From assembly GCA_020055645.1 (NCBI GenBank), contig CM034546.1, forward strand, positions 25,110,001 to 25,174,000: a stretch of 64,000 nucleotides of DNA, given 5' to 3'. The DNA is from Tomocerus qinae (lineage: Eukaryota; Arthropoda; Collembola; Entomobryomorpha; Tomoceridae). Each line of letters starts with the position of its first letter. Position 1 is the stretch's first letter. Below the pieces are notes generated by a model, which did no database searches, had not been told where the DNA came from, and worked only from the letters and a program-made list of their open reading frames with translations. Position numbers and translations under genes: made by a program. This document shows, piece after piece, positions 11,849 to 24,499 of the stretch.

Positions 11849-13930
11849 ATGAAAATTCTATATATCTTCGTTATATTGTTACTGCGTGCAAAATGCAATG
11901 AGAATTTAGGCATTTCTTCAGAAAGTGATTGCATAATTCACTTAACTAACTTTGGGAAGAAAAATATAAGTGAAAAAATAATTGTCGAGAACCAAAAATT
12001 GTACAGGTCGTGGACCATTTCATCGACATCTTTCGCAATTTCCAAAATTGAATTTACCTTCAAGGAAATATGAGATATAAATATTGTCATTGGGGGACAT
12101 GGAGACGAATATTTCGGACTAATGGAGCAAGATTGGGATGACGTGTCCCTTTCACGGATTGACAGAAAAGAATCTGGTACGTATTTATCGTGACCAAAAG
12201 GTATCACATCCCTTCGAGGAAAATTTTAAAACGAGATCTAGCTCATTTAAACTGCCAGATGTACGTTTACTTGATTTCTAAACTTTCCAAGACATTGATC
12301 AGGAAGCTGTTTCTATGTCCTAGTCCTATTTGCCCTCGTGGTCAAGTTCACATTGAAATTCCGAGGACTGCTTCTTTATCCTTAGTCATTAGGGTTCGAT
12401 TTATTAACCCAGTATTGGGAATATTTAAACAAAAACATGAACAACGGCAAGATTTTTGCGTTTGAAGCTGACTTCAGCCATACTACTGTAAGGCCAATTA
12501 AATTAAGACAAGCCCGGACGTTATTATGGATCCGAATTGGTGACTTATAATATGTCTAAAATATAGTCAATGGCTCTCTCCTTTTTGATTCTCACGAGGA
12601 CGTATCAACTTTTTTTGTTCCTACAATAATATTTACCGATATTTTTGGACATAAAAAAGTAAACACTAATTATTTAACCTATATACTAAATACAACGACA
12701 ATTAATTTGAGGTACTGCATGTCCAAAGTCAACCTAGCTGAAAGTCAAATCTCCTATTTGATTTTTCTATCTCCATTCCCATTGGAAATTTGGGTATTGA
12801 TCGGAGTAAGCTTTTTTATTGCCTGTCCATTTCTTCGAGAAAAATCATTCACAAGAAAAGTTTTCAATACTTTCGTTTTGATTTGCCGACAGAGCGTCGA
12901 CTTAAAAACAAATTTGTATTTCATTTAGTCTATTGTGGCGTTTTTCTTGGGAACGTGCTATGAAACTATTATCACAAGTCAAATTGCCGTTCCTCTTGAC
13001 ATTACATTATATCAAGGATTAGATGAACTAATCAATAATAATGGTTCTAAGATTTACAAATACCTAGGATATAATGAAATAACACCAGAAAATTATAAAC
13101 ATGAATTTGAGAGATAATTGCCCATGTTTAAAAAGTACGGAATATCTGTAAATGTAAAGGATAGCTTTATGTTTGCGAATTCGTGTTCTAACAAATTTTC
13201 GGATTGCTCGAATCCAAAACTACTACTTAATCGTTCAAACTTAATATTGGCTTGTCCGACCAAATCGGCGGAAATAAATATATTTGTACTTCATTTACGG
13301 CAAGTAACAAAATTGGAATGCTTTGTTCTTCCGAAAACTACACCACCCGAAGATCAATATTACATCTTCTACAGACATTTCAATTTTACAGGTTTATAGT
13401 ACAGGAATAAATAATAGGGAGTTGGAAATTCTGAGAGGTAAGCTGACATGGATCGGTTGTTTATTTAATGTTGACACCAATCTGACCTTTCGTTTTTATG
13501 AAAAAATTTCATGTCGCCATGGATTTAAGACTAAATTGCCAATTTTTGCAAAATCACATTTCAGAATTTAATGCATGGAGAGAGCCTGTTTCAACTCCCT
13601 ATTATTTATTCCTGTACTATAGATATCTAATTCATAAATTCCAGGAAGCAGGACTTCTTAAGCTCTGGTACGGAATGCAGGATTTCAGAGCCAATGAAAT
13701 TTCCGTGCAAAAGACAACAAACAACACCAATTCGCAACCTAAGGCAATTACCATTAAATTCAAATTGATAAATGTTTTCACTGTAGCAGGTCTGAATCTA
13801 GTGGCATTATGTCTACCATCTTTGTTGTTAGAAATGGGTTATAGAAATGGGAAAAATATGCTATTAACTTTTACTTAGCGCTTTTAAAATTATTAAATCT
13901 CATTCTCATGTTGTCTCATCTACATGTAGA
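11849..13930 (+). pseudogene. B-type ionotropic receptor pseudogene (B1)
   Basis: Homologous end to end to the intact B3 gene (27522-29393) but broken many times. An ATG and signal peptide are kept. A TGC-to-TGA change stops the frame at 12071. A frameshift follows near 12176, more shifts at 12310-12600, a TAG at about 12926 and a TAA at about 13114. A 223 bp MITE sits at 13397-13619. TM1, TM2 and TM3 are still recognisable in separate frames (12764-12830, 12900-12990, 13750-13840). No functional receptor can be made. Confidence 0.9.
13397..13619. mobile_element. Tc1/mariner-type MITE with TA duplication
   Basis: A 223 bp insertion in the B1 pseudogene with 28-29 bp near-perfect terminal inverted repeats beginning TAGTACAGGAATAAATAA. 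It is flanked by TA on both sides (13395-13396, 13620-13621); removing it and one TA restores the sequence seen in B2 and B3 at this point. No coding capacity. TA duplication and long inverted ends point to Tc1/mariner mobilisation. Confidence 0.85.
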
Positions 13931-14814
13931 AGGAAATAACTTAGTTTGGTTATTTGCTGTCTATATAGCAGTTGCACGTATAATTGGTATATTATGACAT
14001 TCTTAAGTCTACGGAAAATTTAATTAACTACTTCAATCAGAGGCGTGTGTCATCTGTCATTTATTTGTAAATTTAAATATCTAAGTATATTGCGGTAGAT
14101 CATTGTACGTCTTTCTGTAAATCATTTTTTAATCGTCTAATACCTCTAAAATTTCCAATATACTTATCGGCGATTAATAGCCCTAGAATTGTTTGTTTAC
14201 TATTGCACATAATTTTTGACATCTAAAAAACATTTTTATATTGTCTGTATTTTCTTGTTATAATAGCAATACATAAAAGTTAGTATCATCAATAAAATTG
14301 GCTTACTCTTAATGGACTTAATGTCATTGGGATGGCTGAGTTATAATCATATTTAATGGAGTTAATAATAATTAGTGGTTATTATAAGCAAATTCGATAG
14401 ATTCCTTTTATTTCTAAAGTATTTCTACCATTTGTGTAATTAAATATTATTATATTCCTTTATTCTCAGAAGGTTCAAAGTAACAAATAATCAAGATAAT
14501 GTAAGAAATAGAAATAGAACACCCAACAATTTCCAATTTTTATTTCGGCTTGGTAACACTGTTACAATTCAATAAAAGCATTAGTTGATTTGAGTATTTC
14601 TTGCGAAAGATGACGCACGTCGCAGACGAACTAACGGTAGAGATTTTGGTGAATAATATTAAAGCATCTATGAGATATTAATTAAAGTGGCTTATGTTTT
14701 TTATAATTTCATACCTGAAATAAGTGTAATTAAATATATAAGATTAGTATTTTGTTAATTACTTACGCTTTCTCAAACTAACAATGATAATGTGATTAAA
14801 GCTACCAATATCAT
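13931..14814 (+). repeat. Intergenic module between B and A genes
   Basis: Shared with 19936-20785 and 29394-30990 (and in part 8085-8574), including a GTCATTGGGATGGCT-like block and the AAGTATTTCTACCATTTGTG block. No gene is seen. Confidence 0.75.
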
Positions 14815-14955
14815 GTATTGACTTTTATCTACCTTATTAATAAAAGGGACAACTCCAACTAAAAGGTGCTCAGTTTCTTTTTAACACCAGTACTTCGCCC
14901 CAGAATTTTAGCGACACGACTCTCGTTGCTATTCCCATTTTTGTTTCATTTCATC
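14815..14955 (+). promoter_or_regulatory. Putative A-type IR promoter and 5' leader
   Basis: Same conserved block as before A1: CTTTTATCTACC, AACTAAAAGGTG and an initiator-like TCAGTTTC at about 14872, some 85 bases before the ATG. Confidence 0.4.
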
Positions 14956-16827
14956 ATGAAAATCCAAACTTATTATCGCATTTTACTGATTTCTGTTTTG
15001 TTACATGTAAAATGGACCGTAAAATGTGTCAATTTAGACATTTCTTCAGAACGGGATTGTACAATACATCTGACTAACTTCGGTGACAAACATTTAAGCG
15101 ATCAAGTAATTTTCAACAACCAAAGATTGTACAGGCCTTGGACAATATCATCAACGTCTTTCGCCATATCCAAAATTGAATTTACGTACAATGAAATATG
15201 CGATATAAATATCGTCATTGGGGGACATGGAGACGAATATTTCGGATTACTTGCCCAAGACTGGAATGACGTATCACTCCCTAGAATATTCAGAAGGCAA
15301 TCCGTGTACCTATTCATCGTGACCAAGAACTACCACATCCCTTCGAGATTAATTGTAAAAAGAGATTTAGCGCATTTAAATTGTCAAATGTACGTTTACT
15401 TGATTTCCAAAAGGTCAATGAAAATTAAAATGAAGCTATTTCTTTGTCCATTTTGCGCAAGTGGCAACGTTCTGATTGTATATACGGCTATGCACTCTTC
15501 TCTGTATTTGGGTTCAAAATTATTAGGTGGATTTTGGGAGAATTTAAACAATAATATGAACGAAGGTAAAATATCTGTGTTTGGCGATGTAAGCAGGTCA
15601 ACCAGAAAATACATTGAAAACAAGCCAGGAGAATATTATGGATCGGATTTGGTGACTTTTAATCTGGCCAAAATTGTCAACGGCTCTCTCCGTTTTTACT
15701 CTCGAGCCCAACTTTCTTCATTTTTTGCTCACACTGCAATCATTGAAAACACTATTCTTGCCAAACTAGGAGATCTTAAATTCTTACCATATATATTAAA
15801 AAAAATGTCAATCAGTTTAATGTATTGTATGACAAGAGACAAACTGGCTGAAAAGCAGTTTTCCTATTTAGTATGGTTATCTCCTTTTCCATGGGAAATT
15901 TGGGCATTGATTGCTGCTAGCTTTTTAATAGCCTGTCAATTTCTCCGCGAAAAAACTTTTACTAGGAAACTATTCAATATTTTTATTTTGATGTGCAGAC
16001 AGGACATCAACTTGAAAACGATTTTATACTTCATTTTATCTATGGTGTCGTTTTTCATGGCAACCTGTTATGAAACTATCATCACAAGTCAGGTTGTCGT
16101 TCCTCCTGAAACTGTATTGTATCAAGGATTAGATGAATTGATTGACAACGACTACAAAATATACCAACAGGTTGGTTATAATACCAATATTGCCAATAAA
16201 AATTTTAACCCAGATATAGAATTATATATTCCAATGTTTGCAAAATACGGGATGACTACTGATCTGAAAAATTACTTCGAGTTTGACAATTCCACAAAAT
16301 TTTTAAATGAGACCTATTATCCCACATTATTATTAGAACGTCCACATCTAGTTTTATCAAGTCCCACTAAAATGGCCGAGATAAATGTGATTCAAATAAG
16401 ACGAATAACTAAATCAGAATGCTTTGTTTTACCGGAGACGACAGCAGAAGAAAACGAATATTTTTTGTTTTATAATCATTTCAGTCATAGGTTTCTGTCA
16501 CTAATGAAAAAATTTGGAGAAGGTGGGTTAATTAACTTTTGGTACGGAATGGAATATTTTAGAACGATAGATATTCCTGTGTTCAGCACATATGCAAAAA
16601 TGGATTTAAAACCTACACCTATAACGATTACATTCAAATTGATTCATATTTTTACTTTGGCTGGTTTGAATTTATTAATACTGTGCTTACCAGCTTTGAT
16701 GATAGAAATGATTCACAAAAATTGGAAAATGTATATCTTAAACACTTATTTGGCTTTTCTAAATGTCCTGAACAAATTAATGCATTTTTTCAATGTATTT
16801 CGTCAATGTTTAGATAACTATAGATAA
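14956..16827 (+). CDS. Divergent ionotropic receptor, subtype A (copy A2), intact
   Basis: Single-exon gene of 623 codons, exactly the length of A1 and very similar in protein sequence. The ATG at 14956 opens a signal peptide (MKIQTYYRILLISVLLHVKW) and aligns with A1. Domain order is as in A1: amino-terminal region with SERDC and LFLCPFC, TM1 about 312-331 (PWEIWALIAASFLIAC), TM2 with CYETIITSQVVVPP, an S2 region, TM3 about 560-585. Differences from A1 cluster in the S2 stretch right after TM2 (about residues 390-430), the part expected to touch ligand, for example QQVGYNTNIANKN against KHIGLNKKNTDEI. That fits recent duplication with change at the binding lobe, but selection has not been tested. 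Confidence 0.88.
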   Translation: MKIQTYYRILLISVLLHVKWTVKCVNLDISSERDCTIHLTNFGDKHLSDQVIFNNQRLYRPWTISSTSFAISKIEFTYNEICDINIVIGGHGDEYFGLLAQDWNDVSLPRIFRRQSVYLFIVTKNYHIPSRLIVKRDLAHLNCQMYVYLISKRSMKIKMKLFLCPFCASGNVLIVYTAMHSSLYLGSKLLGGFWENLNNNMNEGKISVFGDVSRSTRKYIENKPGEYYGSDLVTFNLAKIVNGSLRFYSRAQLSSFFAHTAIIENTILAKLGDLKFLPYILKKMSISLMYCMTRDKLAEKQFSYLVWLSPFPWEIWALIAASFLIACQFLREKTFTRKLFNIFILMCRQDINLKTILYFILSMVSFFMATCYETIITSQVVVPPETVLYQGLDELIDNDYKIYQQVGYNTNIANKNFNPDIELYIPMFAKYGMTTDLKNYFEFDNSTKFLNETYYPTLLLERPHLVLSSPTKMAEINVIQIRRITKSECFVLPETTAEENEYFLFYNHFSHRFLSLMKKFGEGGLINFWYGMEYFRTIDIPVFSTYAKMDLKPTPITITFKLIHIFTLAGLNLLILCLPALMIEMIHKNWKMYILNTYLAFLNVLNKLMHFFNVFRQCLDNYR

Positions 16828-17995
16828 ATGTTTAGTACCTACAAACTTTAGGGTATTTCTTTTACAAACGTATTGTGAAAACTTTTGTCAGGATGTCAAG
16901 TCAATTACGCTTATTAGGTGTTTACAGTTTACATGGTTCTTGCTCTTATGTGTTTGTCGAAATAAAAATACTGATCTGTATTTTAATAATTAATAAGGTT
17001 TGCTTTAAGGATCATACCATTGGTTTTCATAGATGAAAGTAGTTTCAAAGACTTTAAAAGTTAATATTTAACGGGCTTTACTATAGCATCCAATGGAATT
17101 GCAATAAAAAATACTAATTGATATTAAGTGGACCAATAGTGTATTTAACCGTTGATTTTGAAAGGGTCTGCGTTTTTAGGGACAGAAATATAGGTAATTG
17201 TATAGAAGATATTTTCCTAGTCTTTTTGAAACGTATTCTAAAATGATTGCTTTGGGATACATTCTTCAAAATCCTTACTATGTTAAGTATCCTGCTTATT
17301 ATGTCTATTGGTTTTGAACCATAATATACGTCATTGCGGTGTTAATCCGTTTGCTTTTATTTATGATGGGTGTGGATTGTACCCGCAAAATAAATACAAT
17401 TAGAAGTTATTACATTGTATAATCGCAGAGTACTATAAAATCATCAATAAATGTTTTAGAGTGTTACTAATGGAATTGATATGGAGGAGTTCAAAAATTA
17501 CTTTACTGTAGAAAGTTAAAGATTAGCTCTCGTGGAGAATAGTCTATTATAATTCTTTCATTTCAGAGGCACTTTTGTTTATGTAAAATATGGAGTTAAT
17601 TAGATAATTTTGTATATACATTCCAAGAAGGTTCAAAATGACTGATAATGCGGTTAGTTTTGTTATGCTAACACGCGACAGCTTCCTCTTTTTCTCATTA
17701 TCCTGTTCTACTAATGGAGTTCGACATTTTTCAATTACAACCTATAAGGGCTAATAGGATTGCCTCCATTATTTTGATGGCCAACATTAAGAGGGGCAGG
17801 TATTCGACAGTCAGGGGCAAAAAGTATTATTACTATGTGTTATATTCTTTAAAGCTAATATAACTACTTTTTAAGTGTTTTTATTTTTAGTTCTATTTTG
17901 AGAGATTAAGAGCCCTCCTTTTCAAATTAACGATGATAGGAAGCAATAGGTATTAACTACTATTAAAAGATTAAAATATATTAATATATGAGTTA
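16828..17995 (+). repeat. Second copy of the A-to-B intergenic module
   Basis: Colinear with 10590-11737, with small indels. Supports tandem duplication of a unit of about 6.24 kb: A1-to-A2 offset 6238, B1-to-B2 offset 6252. Confidence 0.8.
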
Positions 17996-18100
17996 AAAGT
18001 TATAAAGCTCCCTTTATTTAAGCCATCTAGTTCGGCGTACATTCAATTTATTCACATCGGTTTCTAATTGCATTGACATCATAAAATATTTCATTCCATC
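17996..18100 (+). promoter_or_regulatory. Putative TATA-type promoter of B2
   Basis: TTATAAAGCTCCC and TTTATTTAAG are conserved with B1. The downstream CCAGTTCC block has changed to CTAGTTCGG. It precedes a pseudogene, so it may be a relic. Confidence 0.35.
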
Positions 18101-19935
18101 ATGAAAATTCTATTTATTTTCGTTTTATTGTTACTGCCTGCTAAATGCAATGTGAATTTGGACATTTCTTCAGAAAGAGATTGTACAATTCACTTGACTA
18201 ACGTTGGGAACAAATTTCTAAGTGAACAAAGAATCGTCGACAACCAAAAAATGTACAGACCGTGGACAATATCATTAATATCTTTCGCCACATCCAAAAT
18301 TGAATTTACCTGCGATATAAATATTGTCATTGGGGGATATAGAGACGGATTCCTTAGGGAAAATGGAAATGATTGGAATCATGTTTCACTTCCCTGGATT
18401 GACAGAAAGGAATCCGTGTACGTATTTGTCGTGACTAAAAGGAATCACATCCCTTCGAGGAAAATTTTCAAACGAGATTTAGCACATTTAAACTGCCAGA
18501 TGTATGTTTATTTGTTTCATAAGAATTCCAAGAAATTTATCAAGAAGATGTTTCTATGTCCTTTTTGCGTTCGGGGTCAAGTTCATACTGAAATTCCAAC
18601 GATTTCTTCTTTGGCATTAGGGTCCGATTTATTAACCCAGTATTGGGAATATTTAAACGAAAACATGAGCATAACGGCATGATTTTTGTCTTTGAAGCTG
18701 ACCTCAGCCCTGCTACTGTAAGGCGCATTAAAGACCAGCCCGGACGTAATTATGGCTCGGAATTAGTGACTTATAATATGGCTAAAATAGTCAATGGATC
18801 TCTCCGTTTTTATTCTCACGCGGACGTATCAGCTTTTTTTGTTCCTACAACAATCGTTACCGATATTTTTGGACATAAAAAGTAAACACTAATTATTTAA
18901 CCTACATATTAAATACAATACTACGACAATTAGTTTGATGTACTGTATGTCAAAAGACAAACTGGCTGAAAGTCAAATGTCCTATTTGGTTTTTCTATCC
19001 CCATTCCCTTGGGAAATTTGGGTATTGATCGGAGCAAGCTTTTTTATTGCCTGTCCATTTCTCCGCGAAAAATCATTTACAAGAAAACTTTCAATATTTT
19101 CGTTTTGATTTGCCGACAGAGCGTCGACTTAAAAACAAATTTGTATTTCATTTTGTCTATTGTGGCGTTTTTCTTGGGAACGTGCTATGAAACTATTTTT
19201 TAACTATAAGTCAAATTGTCGTTCCTCCTGACATCACATTATATCAAGGATTAGATGAACTAATCAATAATGGCTATAAGATTTACAAACACCTAGGGTA
19301 TAATGAAATATCACCAGAAAATTATAAACATGAATTTGAGAGATACTTGCCCATGTTTAAAAAGTACGGAATACCTGCAAATGCAAAGGATAATTTTATG
19401 TTTGCGAATTCTGACTGAATTCGTCGTATTATTTTAATGTATACTAATTCATCGTCACAACATAATATTACCTAGTCCTACTCAATCGGTGGATAATAAT
19501 GTGATTCACATACGTCGATTAACACAATTGGAATGCTTTGTTCTACCGGAAACTACACCACCCGAGGATCAATATTACGTTTTCTACAGACGTTTCAATT
19601 ACAGGTTTAAATATCTAATGCACAAATTCGGGGAAGCGGGACTTCTTAAGTTCTGGTACAGAATGCAAGATTTCAGAGCCACTGAAATTCCCGTGCAAAA
19701 GACAACAAACGACACTAATTCACAATCTAAGGCTATTACCATTAAATTTAAATTGATAAATATTTTTACTGTAGCAGGTTTGAATCTAGTGGAATTGTGT
19801 CCACCATCTTTGGTGATAGAAATGGGTTATAAAAATGGGAAAAAATATGCTATTAACTTTTACTTAGCGTTTTTAAGGTTACGAAATAATTTATCTCATA
19901 TTTTCAGACGTGTCTTATCTACATGTAAAAGGTGA
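18101..19935 (+). pseudogene. B-type ionotropic receptor pseudogene (B2)
   Basis: Starts with an intact ATG, signal peptide and about 185 good codons. A frameshift near 18670 follows (GAGCATAACGGCATG in place of the AACAACGGCAAG of B3). Further breaks occur at about 18880, in the TM1-TM2 link near 19090 (lost base in AAACTTTTC), a stop just after TM2 at 19200 (ACTATTTTTTAAC), and a deletion or rearrangement in S2 near 19415-19490. The last segment with TM3 (19489-19935) is open. Fewer lesions than B1 suggest it died later. Confidence 0.9.
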
Positions 19936-20785
19936 TAACTTACCTTTGCTCTTTTGTTGTCTAATGCATAACTGAGGTATATTTATTGGCATTTTATGGA
20001 ATATTTATTTTAATTCATTATTTCAGTCGTCATGTCTTCACGGTCATGCAATCCTAAATCTTATATCTTCAGAGGTGATTGATAACCTTAGCATAGTTGG
20101 TTTACGATTTCACTTCGTTTCCACCAACAATGTTAAAAATAATCACTTTGGAGATTTGTCTGCATGTTCTTTTTGTTATGGCAATATATAAAATTATTTA
20201 TTATCATCACTAAAATTGGTGGACTTAGTCATTGCATTGTCTTAATCATAATTATGTTTAATAAAGTTATAATAATTATCTCTTGAGTGGTGATTATAAG
20301 CAAATGTGATAGATTCCTTTCATTTCTGAAGTATTTCTACTATCTATATTATTAAATAAATTGCTTTATTCGGACAAAGCTAACTAAAAAGTAATAATCT
20401 CGATAATGTATAAGAAATAGAACACCTTAACACTTTCCAATTTTCATTTTGGTTTGACATTAACATTAACGCTATTACAATTAAATTATATTATTATAGT
20501 TAATGTGAGTAGATTTTGCGAACAATCACGCACCTCAACAAACGAATCTGATTTTGGTCAACAATATTAAAGTTACCAAGTATAATAATAATGATAAACC
20601 AAAAAAAGTGTTTTATGTTGTTATAATGTCGTATCTAGAATAAACGTAATTGAATATTAAGATTATTGCTTGTTATTTGCTTACACCTTATTACCTTCTC
20701 AAACTAAAATGGTGATAATGGGATTACAGTTACTGATACTATTTATTAATTTTTATCTACTTTAGTAGAGAGACTGCTTCATTTA
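19936..20785 (+). repeat. B-to-A intergenic module whose A gene is missing
   Basis: Matches 13931-14814 up to the start of the A promoter block (TTTTTATCTACTTTAG) and then breaks off at about 20785. The A gene that should follow is absent; the array resumes only at about 26905, inside the A-to-B module. An A gene was therefore lost or displaced here. Confidence 0.7.
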
Positions 20786-22207
20786 AAATATGTAAAGCCG
20801 TAAGACATCCGTTTTTGTCACATTGATTTCATAAGCAATGTGACCTAGAGAGTATGTTTATACTCATCTCAAAACTTCCAATTTAGTCCAAGCTCATGTC
20901 TCTAAATTTGGTGCTAACTTAACTTACTAACAAAGTTCAAACCTTCAGAGACAAAAATTCTTGATTTATCAGCTAGACTAGGCATGGATATGGATGCACT
21001 TAATTTACATGCCCTTAGGCTACAATTCGTTAAAAAATAAATTTGGGGTACGAAATCGGTTGGGAAGATGAAACGTTAGTGGCAGTCAAGGTTGCTATCC
21101 CAAACTTCGATTAATGATTATGGAAAAATGGATCATGCTATTGAGTTACAGCTTCAGGAAGAGTGGTTTCGGGACAAAATATTTCTATTGGAAAACAAGG
21201 CGAAGAAAAGGTGACCAAGATTTGCCACTTTTAAATCATACATTTTTTATGAGGTTGGTGAAATATTATAGAAAAAGAGGTGTACCATAAGTAGCCAATT
21301 TTCTGACCAAATTAGACGGTGCAGGCGTACAGCATTCAGCATTAATCTGTTTGTCTTTTCTGCCCTCGCACATTAGAATAAAATTAAGTATAAGCACATT
21401 ATAAAATGTTGACTCAACTTTTCAAATGGGTAAGAGAGTAGATAATTCCTTGATTCTAGGGAACCAAAAAATGACGATTTATTATTCAACGGGTACACTA
21501 TATCATTGGCATACATTTAATACAAACAGAAATCAATTTACAGGTACAAATATAATATATAATAAATATTGGCTGCAGGAAATGGTAGTCGATATAAAGT
21601 TTATTCGTGTTGTTGTTGCGGCGGAGAACGAATTTACTTGAACTACATTGTAATAGTATAAAATACAATACAATACAAAGATTATAATAATTAAATCATG
21701 AAAATACTTTTTGGCTTCCAAAGAAAATAATGATCACAAGCAAACAATTAATTACCAAAATTAGTTCTACTATTGCAGTCTACATGTTCAAGACAAGAGA
21801 TTCATGCTTATAACTGATGAATATAATTAGTTCCTCAGTAGTGTACTAAATAGACAGTTTGCTAAAAGTATTATCTGGGTATTCATAAATAAAGTGAAAT
21901 ATTATAATATTATAAAATATGTAGTAAATTGTAGTATGCGAAAAAAGATCTTGTAAAAACACAAATTGATTACATTACATTGAGCTTTATTATTCAGTAC
22001 AGTTAAGTCCCTCATTTAAGTAGAAACAATAGCCTTCCCTGTAATAATTTAGATTAATTAATTGATATTGAAAATCATAATTTTTAGTTATCGTTTCAGA
22101 GAATACATTGTATATCAAGTAATAATATTACAATGCTTTGTTTAATGAGAGAGTTTTCTGAGCGGACTTTTAAAACTTTAAATAACACTAAACAATCAAT
22201 TTTTTGT
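20786..22207. other. Intergenic, no gene recognised
   Basis: AT-rich sequence. A 9 bp stem with 10-base loop (GTCACATTG ... CAATGTGAC) lies at about 20817-20844. A 71-codon open frame at 21426-21641 has no recognisable features. Nothing else is supported. Confidence 0.4.
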
Positions 22208-23570
22208 TTAGTTGGATTTATATGAAGTTGAATATATCTCCCTTTCTACCAGCTGTATTGGTTTGTTGGCAATTTTGTACTTCTTGATGTATTCAATATC
22301 GGTTATCTTCCTTGATGAATAGTTTTCTAAGCTTTTTAAAGCATTGTTGTACATATCTGTGGTTTTGTTTATTATTATTAATGACATGCACCATACAAAA
22401 GGAAATATCACAATTGAGAGAGAAATCTCAAAAGTGATAAACGGGTGCATTATTCGCCAATTTTCAATTATCATGACATTGAAAATTATTAAACATCTTA
22501 AAAATAATGACTGACAAGGTGCCACTAACAAGCCAAATACATTTTGATAAAACTGCGCAATGTATTTTATAATGTTTAAATATTTTACAATAATCTCTGG
22601 AGAACTGCGAACGATGTCATCGGAATTATATTGATGACTCCCCTGTCTGAAAAGTAAATTGAATTGTAATTATAGTATTTTTAATTTTTAAAATATTTTA
22701 ATGTAAGTTTGTTAATAGGTTGTAATATTGAGGTTAAAATATTGACTTACAGTAATTCATTTCCCAGAACCTGAATTATTTGATACGTAAGTAGAAATAG
22801 CACCAATATGACGAAAACTAAACAGCTTGTAGCACTGAAAACCCAAACTTTTGTTATCGCAGTTAATACAATAAAAGCATTTTGATATTTTCCAGGGAGG
22901 TCACCATACAAAAATACAGGTTCGTTATAAAATGACAAGTAGAACGTTGCAGCCACAAAGCCAATACACGGAGGTGTCAAAAACCATGGCAATTTTAGCA
23001 GAAAAAACGATTTCCGATTCTTCCCCATCTTCATGTACATTTATATAAATATATAAAATTGGGTAACTATTTTTTTTGATTATATTTAGACGAATTAAAA
23101 CAAATTACACAAATTAATACTTAACCTTCAAAATCTTTGAGGATCACCAGCAGATTTTTAATTATTGTAGTCATGTCTTCAGACGACTTTATCCACACAA
23201 TGCAAATCATGAAGAATAGAGTGTAGATTAATGTCAAAGTCAAGGATATGAAGTACGATATTGAAACTTCGCCTTTTCTTGAAAATCTGATGAATTGAAC
23301 AGCCATGCAGGTGGACATTACAAGCCATAAGGCTGTAACAAAATAAAGTTGAAAACTTTGAAGTTTGCTTTTTTTCTTTTGGATTGAACGATCATATTTG
23401 TCCCAGTAGTAGGGATATATTCTCAGTAGATAACCAAAATTTATAATTTTTTCGACTTGCATAAATACATCTTCAGAAATCGAATTTATGGATTTTCTTT
23501 TTCCTTCGCTGGGTTTAGTTGGTATCGAAATTAAAGTCAATAACCATTTGGGTACTCCAATTAAAGACAT
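22208..23570 (-). CDS. 7TM chemoreceptor of gustatory/odorant type, three exons
   Basis: Three minus-strand open segments together give about 390 residues, normal for insect-type GR/OR receptors. Exon 1 is 23126-23570, with ATG at 23570 and two membrane segments (FQLYFVTALWLVMSTCM; ISYFISLTLTLIYTLFFMI). Exon 2 is about 22751-23040 with hydrophobic segments around FLTPPCIGFVAATFYL and FSATSCLVFVILVLFLL. Exon 3 is 22208-22646 with more segments (LFLRCLIIFNVMII, ISLSIVIFPFVWCMSLIII) and ends YSTSYKSN. The exon 2-3 junction is good: donor GTAAGT at 22750, acceptor TTTTCAG at 22647, phase kept. The exon 1-2 junction is not resolved: the best donor (GTTAAGT at 23125) leaves phase 1, but no acceptor keeps exon 2 in frame and a TAA sits just upstream of its ATG. 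The gene may need an unusual splice or be damaged. Family call rests on size, topology and exon layout. Confidence 0.6.
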
Positions 23571-23776
23571 GGTTTTAACTATTATCTATATACTTTACTT
23601 CCGTAATAATTTTGCCCTCTAGCACAAATAATGGTCAATTTTGGAAAATATTTCTGAATCAAAGCAAATCAATACTTATCAATTCCCTTTCTTGGTTACC
23701 AGAAAAAAAAATTCAATGTACGTTGTACCACATTCGAGGCTCAATTACATGGTGCAATAACAAATGTGGCTTCAGA

Positions 23777-24178
23777 CAGTGTTGTACTGTTGACCACTTT
23801 TTTGCATTTTGACCGGGCCACTGGTCAAAATGGTCAAAATGGCTAAAATGGACAAAATATCAGTATACAGTTACTTAGGCTAGCAAATGAAATTTAAAAT
23901 ATTTAGAGAATGAAATATGGCCTAAAACCAATGAAACACTATTCTACTAACATCAGACTACAAAATGACACTCTCTAATCATTTTTAACTGCAATCTTTA
24001 GAAAGTTGTATTTGTTGTTTACTGTTGCAGTAAAAGCTACCTTGGGGTCTCAATTAACCCCAAACAGGCATTTTGTCCATTTTGACCATTTTGACCACTT
24101 TTTAATTTTTTTGACCGGGCCATTTTGACCATTATGACCATTATGACCACTAGTGGTTTTAACCACTGCACAACACTG
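23777..24178. mobile_element. hAT-type MITE with 8 bp duplication and GGTCAAAA-rich ends
   Basis: A 402 bp insertion flanked by perfect 8 bp repeats GCTTCAGA (23769-23776, 24179-24186). Ends are CAGTGTTGTACTG and, reading inward from the right, CAGTGTTGTGCAG. The subterminal regions are runs of a TGGTCAAAA-like motif in inverted orientation. It is absent from the paralogous sequence near 25555, confirming insertion. Non-coding. Confidence 0.88.
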
Positions 24179-24499
24179 GCTTCAGAAGAAATTTAAGAGA
24201 GTAGCTTTCTTATTTAGCATTAAATGCAAAGTAATACTAAAAGTTATTCTTCTCTACACTACACGAAACTTTCTGGTCACGTTGCACTACCGCAACTTCT
24301 GCAGAGAAATCCAACATTAGTATATTGGATTCAAAGAATATGTCCCTTGTAACTTGTGATTGCAAATGCCTTTTTCTTGTCATTTGTAATACGGAAAGTA
24401 CCTTAACCTTAACCCTGTCGCTCTTGGAAGAAGAAATAGAATATTTTGCTGGCCTTACAGTGATTGTTTACTTCTATTTAAACTCGTTTCTTCCCCGAC

